NCBI GenBank assembly: GCA_029260345.1 | Contig: JAJDDK010000008.1 | Location: 62,001-126,000, forward strand | Origin: Phycisphaerales bacterium | GTDB lineage: Bacteria; Planctomycetota; Phycisphaerae; Phycisphaerales; UBA1924 | Direction of reading: 5' to 3' | Length of the DNA: 64,000 bases | In this document: positions 54,953 through 63,271 of the stretch, one piece after another | Layout: each line of letters starts with the position of its first letter | Numbering within the stretch: the stretch's first letter is position 1 | The notes under the pieces: model-generated | What the model was told of the DNA's origin: nothing | The model's input: the letters and a program-made list of their open reading frames with translations, nothing else | The model's database searches: none | Program-made: the position numbers and the translations under genes

Positions 54953-54982
54953 TAGATAGTCGGAAAGGAGCGTTTCTCAGGC

Positions 54983-56140
54983 ATGACTCGCGTTGCGGGC
55001 GAATTTCGAACGGTCACGGTCGATGGGAATGAGGCGCGTGCGTTCGTGCCCAGCCCCCTGCCGCCTGCGGACCCGCCGCTGACGCTGGACGCCGCGACGG
55101 AGGAATTGCACACCGGCGCCGCCATTGCGCTGGCCAAGCTGGAACTTGCGGGCGCCATGGTCCCCAGCGCCGACTGGTTCCTTTATGGATTCGTTCGCAA
55201 AGAGGCTGTCATCACGTCGCAGATCGAAGGCACGCAAGCCACGCTTCGCGACGTGCTTGAGTTCGAAGCCACTCAATCAACGGAACGGCCCGACGACGTT
55301 GAAGAAGTCAGCAACTATGTCGAAGCGCTCAACTACGCGCGGCGCGAGTTGGCGCGCAAGAATCCGCCCGCCATCGGCGCCGCATTTTTGAGCGGCGTGC
55401 ATAAGCGCCTCATGCAAGGCGCGCGTGGTGCGGACAAGGCGCCGGGGCAAATCCGCTCGACGCAGAACTGGATCGGCGGGCCTACGCCTGACAAGGCGAT
55501 TTATGTGCCGCCGCCGCACGATGAAGTGAACGATGCGCTTCAGGCCTTGGAACAATGGATTGACGCGGATGATTCACTGCCGCCCCTTGTGCGCGCGGGG
55601 CTGGCGCATGTGCAATTCGAAAGCATTCACCCATTTCTTGATGGAAACGGTCGAATCGGCCGCTTGCTTATTACGCTCCTGGCTGAAAAATGGGGGTTGC
55701 TCGATCAGCCGATTTTGTATCTGAGCATTGCGTTCAAACGCCGCCAGCAGGAGTACTACGAGCGCCTTATGGCGGTGCGGACGCGCGGCAACTGGGAACG
55801 ATGGACGCAATTTTTTCTTGAGTGCGTGAGCGAAGCCGCCGAGGATGGAATTGCCACGGCGAAGGCGATTCACGCTGTTTTGCGGAGGGACCGCGATCGC
55901 ATCGTCGGGCACGAACGCGCCACGGTCGCGGCTATCCAATTGTTTGATCATCTGCCGACGCATCCGTTTGTCACCGTGGCGAAAGCGTCGGAACTCCTTG
56001 ATCTCACTGCGCCCCCGGCGCGCAAAGCGATCGAACTTCTTGAAGATTTAGGCGTGCTTTGTGAGACGACAGGCAAGCAGCGCGACCGTGTGTATTTGTA
56101 CCAGGAGTATCTTCATACGCTGGCTGGCGAGAATGTTTGA
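54983..56140 (+). CDS. Fic-domain AMPylase with N-terminal inhibitory helix and C-terminal winged helix
   Basis: A 385-residue Fic protein. The conserved motif HPFLDGNGRIGR is at 216-227 with catalytic His216, which transfers AMP from ATP to target hydroxyls. An inhibitory motif TSQIEG (Thr78-Gly83) lies N-terminal to the Fic domain (class II type), so the enzyme is autoinhibited. A Fic_N-like region precedes it, and the C-terminal 70 residues (HLPTHPFVTVAKASEL to VYLYQEYL) form a winged helix that may bind the operator before the gene. No antitoxin gene is beside it. It is probably an autoregulated, target-AMPylating signalling enzyme. Confidence 0.92.
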   Translation: MTRVAGEFRTVTVDGNEARAFVPSPLPPADPPLTLDAATEELHTGAAIALAKLELAGAMVPSADWFLYGFVRKEAVITSQIEGTQATLRDVLEFEATQSTERPDDVEEVSNYVEALNYARRELARKNPPAIGAAFLSGVHKRLMQGARGADKAPGQIRSTQNWIGGPTPDKAIYVPPPHDEVNDALQALEQWIDADDSLPPLVRAGLAHVQFESIHPFLDGNGRIGRLLITLLAEKWGLLDQPILYLSIAFKRRQQEYYERLMAVRTRGNWERWTQFFLECVSEAAEDGIATAKAIHAVLRRDRDRIVGHERATVAAIQLFDHLPTHPFVTVAKASELLDLTAPPARKAIELLEDLGVLCETTGKQRDRVYLYQEYLHTLAGENV

Positions 56141-56256
56141 GTGTGTCGGCGCTATTCACGACGAGCGCCTTGGCCGTTGTTGATGCAATGATTTCGATGC
56201 ACTGGCTATTTCTGCGTAGTGAATTTGTCTGATTTGTTGATCTTTGCGAATCTTTG

Positions 56257-59200
56257 TCAATGAAAATCGCGCGATGAAGCTCGCAGCGGCGCGGCGCCGT
56301 GCTCAATGCCTTCGATGTGCGTTGTCTGCACATGAACGACGATGCCTTGCCGCTCCACACGTCCGCTGGAGAGAATGATGACGCTGTGCCGCGCTGCGGC
56401 TCGATACCTCTGATAGACCTCCGGACGAACGATCAGGTTGGCGATGCCGGTCTCATCTTCGAGTGTGATGAACACGATGCCGCTCGCGGTTCCGGGGCGC
56501 TGGCGCACGAGGACGACGCCGGCGACGGTGAGGCGGCGTCCCTGCGGCCATCGATTCCCGTCCGCAAGTTCGGCGCACCGCGTGACGCGAAGTTCATCGA
56601 GGCGCGGGCGCAGGAAGCTGACCGGATGCGCCTTGAGCGACAGGCCGACGGAGCCGTAATCGCGCGCGACTTCGCGCATGGGCGGGATTGCGGGGAGCGT
56701 GATGAGTTCTGTTTCGGGCGATGGCGCGGCGTCGAACAGCGGCAGGTCGTCGTCCTTGAGCGCCTGCACGTCCCACTTCGCGGTTTGGCGCGTCAGTCCC
56801 ATTGAGTTGAACGCGTCCGCATCGGCGAGTCTTCGCATGGCGCCGCTGGTGGCGCCGCTGAGGCGCCACAAGCGCTCGACGGACGTGAAGGCGCCATGTT
56901 CATTCACGGCCTGCGCGATCTTGTCCGCATCAACGCGGCTGAGTCCTTTCACCATGCGCATCCCGAGACGCAATGCGACGCCATCACTCCGCGGCTCCAG
57001 CGTGCAATCCCACTGGCTGTGATTGACATCGACGGAGCGCACTTCGACACCGTGCTCTTGCGCATCACGGACGATCTGCGCCGGTGCGTAGAAACCCATC
57101 GGCAGACTGTTCAGAAGCGCTGCGGCGAACGCGGCCGGGTAATGCTTCTTTTGCCACGCCGAGGCGTAGACGAGCAGCGCAAAGCTCGCCGCGTGCGATT
57201 CGGGGAAGCCGTAACCGCTGAATCCTTTGATCTGTTCGAAACAGCGCTCCGAAAATTCCTGGCTGTACCCATGCGCAATCATTCCGGAGATGAGCTTGTC
57301 GCGGAAGCCGAAGATCGCATCGCCGCTGCGCTTCCATGCGGCCATGGCGCGCCGGAGGCGGTCCGCCTCATCGGGTGTGAAGCCGGCCGCGACGACGGAG
57401 AGCGCCATCGCCTGCTCCTGAAAGAGCGGCACACCCAGCGTTTTGCCCAACACGCGTTCAACCTCGGCGCTCGGGTACGACACCGCTTCTTGTCCGGCGC
57501 GCCGGCGCAGGTACGGATGCACCATGCCGCCCTGAATCGGCCCCGGGCGCACAATCGCCACTTCGATAACAAGGTCGTAGTAACAGCGCGGCTTCAGCCG
57601 CGGCGACATCGCCATCTGTGCGCGGCTCTCGACCTGAAACACACCGATTGTGTCCGCTTTGCAGATCATGTCGTACACGCTTGGGTCTTCCGGCGGGATC
57701 GTCGCGAGTGTGAGCGCGCGACCATGATGTTTTTCGATGAGATCGAGGCATTTGCGGATGCACGTGAGCATGCCGAGGCCGAGGCAGTCCACCTTGAGCA
57801 TCCCCAGCGCATCGATGTCGTCCTTGTCCCATTCGATGACGGTGCGGTCCGCCATGGCCGCGTTCTCGATGGGCACAAGGCGCGAGAGCGGCGTCTGCGT
57901 CATCACCATGCCGCCGACATGTTGCGAGAGGTGGCGCGGGAAGCCGCGAATTTCTTCGGCGAGTTCGGCGACTTGCCGAATGGTCGGATCATCAGGATTG
58001 AGGCCGAGTTCGCGCAGGCGCTTGCCGTCAGCGACGCCGTTGTCCCACCAATCAAGACTCTTGGCGAGGCGGTCCACGCAATCCAGGGAAAGACCGAACG
58101 CTTTGCCGACTTCACGAATGGCGCTGCGCCCGCGATAGGAAATCACTTCGGCGGTGAGGGCGGCGCGATGGCGGCCGTACTTCGTGTAGACGTACTGAAG
58201 CACTTCTTCGCGGCGTTCGTGTTCGAAATCAATATCGATGTCGGGCGGCTCGTTGCGCTCGCGGCTGATGAAGCGCTCGAAGAGCAGACTAATGCGATCA
58301 GGATCAACACTGGTGACACCGAGGCAGAAACACACGGCGGAGTTCGCCGCGGCCCCGCGCCCCTGGCAGAGGATGCCGCGCGAGCGCGCATAGCGCACGA
58401 GGTCATGGCAAGTCAGGAAGTACGGCGCATAGGCGAGTTCATCGATGAGCGCGAGTTCGTGATTGATCTGATGGCGCACCTTTTCAGGAAGGCCGTCGGG
58501 GTAGCGATCTTTCGCGCCGGCCCATGTGAGGTCCGCGAGGTGGCTGATGGGTGTGGCGCCCGGCGGGACGATCTCGTGCGGGTATTCGTAGCGGAGCTGA
58601 TCGAGGCTGAAACCGGCGCAGCGCTGGGCGATTTCGACCGTGCGCGCGATGGCGTCGGGGCAAGCCGCGAAGAGTCGGCGCATCTCATCGGGAGTTTTCA
58701 GATGACGCTCGGCATTGGCGAGCAGGCGATACCCGGCCTGGTCAAGCGAGCAGCCGTGGCGGATGCATGTGAGCACATCCTGCAAGCGGCGGCGCTGCGC
58801 TATGTGGCAATGCACATCGTTCGTTGCGACGAGGGGGATGGCGACGTGTTCGGAGAGTGCGTGCAATCGTTCCAGACGATCGGCGTCGTCAGCGCTGTAC
58901 GTGACGCTTGCGGCGAGGGACAGGCGGTCGTTGTTGAAGACGTGGCCCAAGCCGCGGGCGATTTCGATAAAGGATTCGTCGATGATGGCGGGAGGGATCA
59001 GCGCCGCGATCAGTCCGCCGCTGTGGTCGATCACGTCGTGCAGCGACAGGACGCATTCGCCCTTGGGCGCACGACGCTTGCCGAGTGTGAGCAGTTCGCA
59101 CAAACGTCCGTACGCATCGAGATCCGTCGGGTAGACGAGCATTGATACGCCCGGCGGATCAGTCAGCTCCAGTCGCGAGCCGACGATGAATTGCATCCCG

Positions 59201-59460
59201 CAGTCTTTGGCTGCGACGTGGGCGCGCACCACGCCCGCGAGTGTGTTGCGATCCGTGACGGCAATGGCGGCGTGTCCGAGCTGCGCCGCTTGTCGAACCA
59301 TCTCATCCGGGTGGCTGGCGCCGGTGAGGAATGTGAAGTTGCTCGTGACCTGCAACTCCGCGTAGCCGGGGCCATGTCGCGGCGGCGGAAGAATCGCATC
59401 ACTTGAGCGCGGCGTCGTCCACGGGTGCGCACGGGCTTTGGGGGTTGGCGGCTCGGGCAT
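56257..59460 (-). CDS. dnaE2: error-prone DNA polymerase (DnaE2-type)
   Basis: A 1067-residue C-family polymerase, shorter than DnaE1 (about 1160). It starts directly after the imuB stop (3 bases apart). A PHP domain opens the protein (YAELQVTSNFTFLTGASHPD, HAAIAVTDRNTL). The polymerase core has SRERNEPPDIDIDFEHERRE with catalytic acidic residues, then GFPRHLSQHVGGMVM, and late MRMVKGLSRVDADKI. It ends with an OB-fold (VAGVVLVRQRPGTASGI). With ImuA and ImuB it forms the mutasome, which copies past damage using the ImuB-clamp link. The family call is firm; the DnaE2 subtype rests on context and length. Confidence 0.93.
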   Translation of the reverse strand: MPEPPTPKARAHPWTTPRSSDAILPPPRHGPGYAELQVTSNFTFLTGASHPDEMVRQAAQLGHAAIAVTDRNTLAGVVRAHVAAKDCGMQFIVGSRLELTDPPGVSMLVYPTDLDAYGRLCELLTLGKRRAPKGECVLSLHDVIDHSGGLIAALIPPAIIDESFIEIARGLGHVFNNDRLSLAASVTYSADDADRLERLHALSEHVAIPLVATNDVHCHIAQRRRLQDVLTCIRHGCSLDQAGYRLLANAERHLKTPDEMRRLFAACPDAIARTVEIAQRCAGFSLDQLRYEYPHEIVPPGATPISHLADLTWAGAKDRYPDGLPEKVRHQINHELALIDELAYAPYFLTCHDLVRYARSRGILCQGRGAAANSAVCFCLGVTSVDPDRISLLFERFISRERNEPPDIDIDFEHERREEVLQYVYTKYGRHRAALTAEVISYRGRSAIREVGKAFGLSLDCVDRLAKSLDWWDNGVADGKRLRELGLNPDDPTIRQVAELAEEIRGFPRHLSQHVGGMVMTQTPLSRLVPIENAAMADRTVIEWDKDDIDALGMLKVDCLGLGMLTCIRKCLDLIEKHHGRALTLATIPPEDPSVYDMICKADTIGVFQVESRAQMAMSPRLKPRCYYDLVIEVAIVRPGPIQGGMVHPYLRRRAGQEAVSYPSAEVERVLGKTLGVPLFQEQAMALSVVAAGFTPDEADRLRRAMAAWKRSGDAIFGFRDKLISGMIAHGYSQEFSERCFEQIKGFSGYGFPESHAASFALLVYASAWQKKHYPAAFAAALLNSLPMGFYAPAQIVRDAQEHGVEVRSVDVNHSQWDCTLEPRSDGVALRLGMRMVKGLSRVDADKIAQAVNEHGAFTSVERLWRLSGATSGAMRRLADADAFNSMGLTRQTAKWDVQALKDDDLPLFDAAPSPETELITLPAIPPMREVARDYGSVGLSLKAHPVSFLRPRLDELRVTRCAELADGNRWPQGRRLTVAGVVLVRQRPGTASGIVFITLEDETGIANLIVRPEVYQRYRAAARHSVIILSSGRVERQGIVVHVQTTHIEGIEHGAAPLRASSRDFH

Positions 59461-59463
59461 GAT

Positions 59464-60960
59464 TCACGCCCATTCCCCGTGCAGGAACCAGCGCCCGTCG
59501 CCGCGCCGGCGATACACCCACAGCCAGCGTCCTTCTTCGAGTTGCGCGCGGTAGTAGTCGCGCTCCGGCTCATCGCAGCGCCACCATTCGGCGCCGATGC
59601 GCTCCGGACCGATGGAGAGACGCACGCGCTGCGAACCGTCGCGCCCGCGCAGGATCATCAGCGGGCCTTCCGGCGTCATGAGCGCGGCGTCGATGGGACG
59701 CGGGCGATCGAACAGTCGCGAAGGGCGCGGCGCCTCCGGCAGCGCGGCACTGTCGGGCGGGCGGTGCGCTTCATCAGCTCGTGTCAGAACGAAGGCGCGC
59801 TCGGGCAGGTGTGATTCGTGTGCGCTGATTCGCAGGACGCATTCCTCACCAACGCGGCTGGCGAGCGTGTCGATCAGCGCGCCGAGTTCGGCGGAGGCTT
59901 CGCTGCGGGCGCGCTCCGTCCATTGCGTGCGCTGTTCGTGCGCGATGCGGGCGACGCTGCCCGCCGTCAGACGCACGCCTTCGACGCCGAAACCGAGGTG
60001 CGCGGATTCAATCTTCGGCTCGATGAGCGACCACAAATGCGCGGCGTCGCGGCTCGGGCGGCTGAGGCGTGCGGTGAGCTTCTCCGGCGGCAGGTCCGAG
60101 CGGTAGAGCGTGACGAGCAGGCGGCGCGTTCCGCTCTGCCGGCGCAAAAGTTCGCCGCAGAGCATGTCGAGCAGATCGCGGACTGTCAGTGTGATCGCTT
60201 CGAGGCGGTCGGTGGGGCCGTCGAAGGCGCGTTCGGCGCGCACGGGCGGGGCGGGGCGCACGGGAACGATGGATTCCATCGCGCTGCCGAAGACTTGGTC
60301 CAGCCGCAAGAGAACCGAAGCGCCGAAGCGAGCAGGAACGGTCGTGCGCGGCAGAGCGCACACATCACCGACGGTTTCAATCCCGACGTCGCGCATTGCG
60401 ACGATGATGTTGTTCTCGAGGCGCAGCGCTTCGATGGGCAGTGAAGCCAGCGCATCACGCACTTCACCTTCATGAACAATCACGCCGTTCGAAGCGCCAT
60501 GCCGCGCCAGCCCCCACGCGCTCGCAAACGTCGGCGCCAGCGCCAAGCGGTGCGGCAGGTCCAGACCATGAACCGCGTCGCGCACTGCCTCGATCAGTCG
60601 CTCCTCGCCGCCGTACATCGCGGCGCAACCGGAGACGTCCATGAGCAGACCGTCCGGCGGGTCGGGCGCGACGCGCGGCGCCAGGCGCGTCGCCCACACT
60701 GCCAGCCGCTTCAAAGCCCGCTCATCACGAACGGGATCATGCGCTTCAACATGAACATCCGGCGGCGCCAGAGCCCGCGCGTGCGCCATCGTCATGCCGA
60801 GCCGCACGCCAGCCCGCGCGCACACCGGACAGCGAGCCGCGACCAATTCACGCTGACCGTCGCGTATTGAGAGCATGATGGCGCTTGGTTTCCGCGGCGC
60901 CATCCGCTTCCGCGTCAGGTCGATCGGCCAGGTTGGAAGGAACAACGAGATGGCCCGCAT
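59464..60960 (-). CDS. imuB: ImuB-like Y-family polymerase homologue
   Basis: A 498-residue Y-family-like protein. It starts MRAISLFLPTWPIDLTR. The Y-family palm is visible (VCARAGVRLGMTMAHARAL, LLMDVSGCAAMYGGEERLI), but the catalytic pair expected as DE in active polymerases is not intact (MDVSG), in line with ImuB being non-catalytic. ImuB bridges ImuA, DnaE2 and the beta clamp. The start lies inside the 3' end of imuA (113-base overlap), and dnaE2 begins 3 bases after the stop. The C-terminus beyond 420 holds the likely protein contact region. A clamp-binding peptide was not pinpointed. Confidence 0.9.
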   Translation of the reverse strand: MRAISLFLPTWPIDLTRKRMAPRKPSAIMLSIRDGQRELVAARCPVCARAGVRLGMTMAHARALAPPDVHVEAHDPVRDERALKRLAVWATRLAPRVAPDPPDGLLMDVSGCAAMYGGEERLIEAVRDAVHGLDLPHRLALAPTFASAWGLARHGASNGVIVHEGEVRDALASLPIEALRLENNIIVAMRDVGIETVGDVCALPRTTVPARFGASVLLRLDQVFGSAMESIVPVRPAPPVRAERAFDGPTDRLEAITLTVRDLLDMLCGELLRRQSGTRRLLVTLYRSDLPPEKLTARLSRPSRDAAHLWSLIEPKIESAHLGFGVEGVRLTAGSVARIAHEQRTQWTERARSEASAELGALIDTLASRVGEECVLRISAHESHLPERAFVLTRADEAHRPPDSAALPEAPRPSRLFDRPRPIDAALMTPEGPLMILRGRDGSQRVRLSIGPERIGAEWWRCDEPERDYYRAQLEEGRWLWVYRRRGDGRWFLHGEWA

Positions 60961-61666
60961 CGGTCAACTCCACCGTCCAGCGCCGCGGCGTCTGCACGTT
61001 CAATTCGCCTCCTTTGCATCGCACACACTCCACATTCCATCGCGGAGCGAACCGGTCCGACGGCGCAGGCGACACACGCCAGCGCGTCATCGCCGCCGAG
61101 CCTTTGGCGATGTCCGTCGGTGGGCGCGCGAGCACACCCAGCGCGCCATTCGACTCGGCAGCAAGCTGCAAACGGCGCGTCGCCGTGTGCGCGAGGCGCG
61201 AGCCATCGGCGACGACAGCCGCGACGGCGCCGGAGCGCAACGCCAGATCAATCGCCCACACGCGCTCGGCGTCATTTGATGGATCGATGAACAGCGACCG
61301 GCGCATCAGGGCGCGATCGCCACTGGTGACGAGCGCCGTTCCGTACGGCCAGACGGATCGCCCGATCCAGCACACGATGCGTGCATCGTCATTGGCGCTG
61401 ATCGCCCGCCGCGCCAGGTGCGCGAGGATCAGCAAAGGCGCCGACCACGATCGATCCCCGCGCGCCTCCGCCGTCCATTCATGGATCGCGCCGAGACGCA
61501 GCCCGCCATCGGGAAGCGCGTCGTCAATCTCTCTCCACCCCGTCCCCAGCGCGGCGGCGCCACCATCCGCTCGCCCGCTTTCGATGCAACTGATCCGCTC
61601 GCGAAGGTCGCTCAGAGACGGAGCGGGCTGAGGCCGCGGGACACATTGGGCGGCACGTGTTCGCAT
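60848..61666 (-). CDS. imuA: ImuA-like RecA-fold protein
   Basis: A 272-residue protein, the first gene of the cassette. It is related to ImuA and SulA-type RecA-like proteins: LSDLRERISCIESG at the start, then ALGTGWREIDDALPDGGLRLGAIHEW, where the usual Walker A loop is lost, ARIVCWIGRSVWPYG, and RRSLFIDPSNDAERVWAIDLALRSGAV. The C-terminal part (VELTDAGHLVVPS) overlaps imuB. ImuA tethers the mutasome to RecA-coated DNA. The start is an ATG with no strong ribosome-binding site. I saw no clear LexA box upstream. Confidence 0.85.
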   Translation of the reverse strand: MRTRAAQCVPRPQPAPSLSDLRERISCIESGRADGGAAALGTGWREIDDALPDGGLRLGAIHEWTAEARGDRSWSAPLLILAHLARRAISANDDARIVCWIGRSVWPYGTALVTSGDRALMRRSLFIDPSNDAERVWAIDLALRSGAVAAVVADGSRLAHTATRRLQLAAESNGALGVLARPPTDIAKGSAAMTRWRVSPAPSDRFAPRWNVECVRCKGGELNVQTPRRWTVELTDAGHLVVPSNLADRPDAEADGAAETKRHHALNTRRSA

Positions 61667-61792
61667 TTTGTTAGGGTATCGGTCGGGTCCAAATGATCAA
61701 GCGGAGAACCTTCAAATTGGCTGTTTTCCTTCTCCGGTCGTGTCCTGCGCGGCCCTACCCTCCTGCACGCCAGACGCAACGAATGGAGGGGC

Positions 61793-62125
61793 ATGAACGC
61801 ACGAATCATCGCACTCGGACTCGCTCTCGGCTGCGGCATCGGAGTCGCCCTGGGCTCGGCCATCGGCGCCGCGACGGGAAACGTCGGCCTCGGAGTCTCA
61901 CTTGGCATTTCCCTCGGCGCGGGGCTCGGCCTTTGCCTCGGCGCGACGATCGCCGTCTTCATGCAACCCGCCGCCAAAGGAATCTGCCCGCATTGCGGCT
62001 ATTCCACCAAAGGCCTGCCATCGAAAATCTGCCCGGAGTGTGGCGCCGACACCACTGCCGCGCCGCCACCTGAAGAGTCAGCACACAACGACGCAACGAC
62101 AGATTCACCGTCACCCAAAGAGTGA
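61793..62125 (+). CDS. small membrane protein with C-terminal zinc ribbon
   Basis: A 110-residue protein after GGAGGGGC. The N-terminal half is a Gly/Ala/Leu-rich hydrophobic region (about 5-57), likely two helices with GxxxG packing. It is followed by a zinc ribbon, Cys65-x2-Cys68 and Cys80-x2-Cys83 (CPHCGYSTKGL, CPECGAD), of the kind common in planctomycete membrane proteins. The tail is disordered. It is divergent from imuA, and its last 15 bases overlap the end of the convergent SRAP gene. The function is unknown. Confidence 0.65.
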   Translation: MNARIIALGLALGCGIGVALGSAIGAATGNVGLGVSLGISLGAGLGLCLGATIAVFMQPAAKGICPHCGYSTKGLPSKICPECGADTTAAPPPEESAHNDATTDSPSPKE

Positions 62126-62782
62126 ATCCGGCTCAGGCTCGACAGGTTCAAGGCAGGCTGCGTCATCGTTCTTTGGAGAGTTGATGCGCGTGCCGATCGG
62201 TTGCGCCGTCATCTCGTCCGCATCGAACGGGCGCAGCAGATGTTGCAAGTCATCGAGATCCGCCAGGGGATCGAGCCACGCGTCGTACTGATTCCGCGGC
62301 AGGATCACCGGCATCCGATCATGAATCGGCGCGACGAGACCATTCGGTTCGGTCGTCAGAATTGCGTACGTTTCAATGTCACCCCATCGCTCCCAGATGC
62401 CCGCAAAGCAAAACGGATCGCCGCTGTTCAGCAGAATGTGGAACGGCTGTTTGCGCCCGCGCCCCGGTTTCTTTTGCCATTCAATAAAACCCGTCGCCGG
62501 CACGAGGCAGCGCCGCTCGCGAAAAGCATTGCGGAATGACCGTTTTTCGTTCACCGTCTCCGAGCGCGCGTTGATCATCCCCATCCCATCGCGCGAGAAC
62601 GACGGAATAAGCCCCCAGCGCAGCATGATGAACTCGCGTTCACCGTCAGTGTCGAGCCGCACCACCGGCGCTGATTGTGAGGGTGCGACATTAAACCGCG
62701 GCGCAAACTCCCCCGGCGCGATCAAACCAAAGATCGCCGCGAGCTCTTCCGCTTCGACAATGAGGGCATATCGACCGCACAT
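62111..62782 (-). CDS. SRAP-family (YedK/HMCES-like) DNA-protein crosslink protein
   Basis: A 223-residue SRAP protein, the same fold as E. coli YedK and human HMCES. After Met removal, Cys2 (MCGRYAL) forms a thiazolidine bond with abasic sites in single-stranded DNA. Other conserved parts: PRFNVAPSQSAPVV, WGLIPSF, INARSETV, RRCLVPATGFIEW with its Glu, and IHDRMPVILP with the active His. It protects abasic sites at forks. It lies next to the imuA-imuB-dnaE2 cassette, which makes a DNA-damage block. It starts with ATG and is cytosolic. Confidence 0.94.
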   Translation of the reverse strand: MCGRYALIVEAEELAAIFGLIAPGEFAPRFNVAPSQSAPVVRLDTDGEREFIMLRWGLIPSFSRDGMGMINARSETVNEKRSFRNAFRERRCLVPATGFIEWQKKPGRGRKQPFHILLNSGDPFCFAGIWERWGDIETYAILTTEPNGLVAPIHDRMPVILPRNQYDAWLDPLADLDDLQHLLRPFDADEMTAQPIGTRINSPKNDDAACLEPVEPEPDSLFG

Positions 62783-63271
62783 GCTGAGACATCATAGTTG
62801 TTGGATCCCAGGCGCCGCGGAGGCGCAGCACAATCAGGCGAGCGAACATCATGCGTCAGTGAGTTGTGTGCGTGCACGCGTGCCGACCTCTCGTCTGCGG
62901 TCGCCTCGCTCTCGAAGCGTTCGCCCGCGTCCACAGCGAAGGGCCCGTCGGCGGCGAGACGATCAAAATTGGCCTCACAACACTCGTCTGGAGGATGTTC
63001 GGGCGTGTTGGCGGCGCCGGGTGTGACGTGTTTCTCGTCCATAAGATGCGGCTCCGGGGAGGAGGGGCCACTTCTCTCTTTGCGCGGGGCGCCACAAGTA
63101 TTGCAGTTCTGAAATCTCGAAATGCGAAAAATCAAAGTCTCGTCGTCTGTTGGTGAATTCTCTATTGATGATTCGTGGATTCGCGCTTCCCTAAGAACGC
63201 CGATCGGCTAAATTTGCGTTGTAAAAAGGCTGGGGCTGCTGCCCTACGACGACGCGCTGGAGTTCACAGGC
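62783..63271. other. non-coding stretch before the exported FG-GAP gene
   Basis: About 490 bases. A minus-strand frame from 63042 to 62722 (107 residues, starting MDEKHVTPG) exists, but it has no good ribosome-binding site, no recognisable domain and overlaps the SRAP start, so I do not call it a gene. AT-rich sequence around 63110-63230 may carry the promoter for the gene at 63272. Confidence 0.5.

Noticed and set aside
56896-59145. 749-residue plus-strand open frame opposite dnaE2
   Set aside because: Antisense of a firmly identified gene with low-complexity composition and no domain; an effect of GC-rich codon bias.
61640-61792. LexA/SOS box upstream of imuA
   Set aside because: I looked for GAAC-N4-GTTC and CTGT-N8-ACAG type palindromes and found none convincing.
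62722-63042. 107-residue minus-strand frame upstream of the SRAP gene
   Set aside because: No good start signal, no recognisable domain, 61-base overlap with a solid gene; kept only as a note in the intergenic entry.
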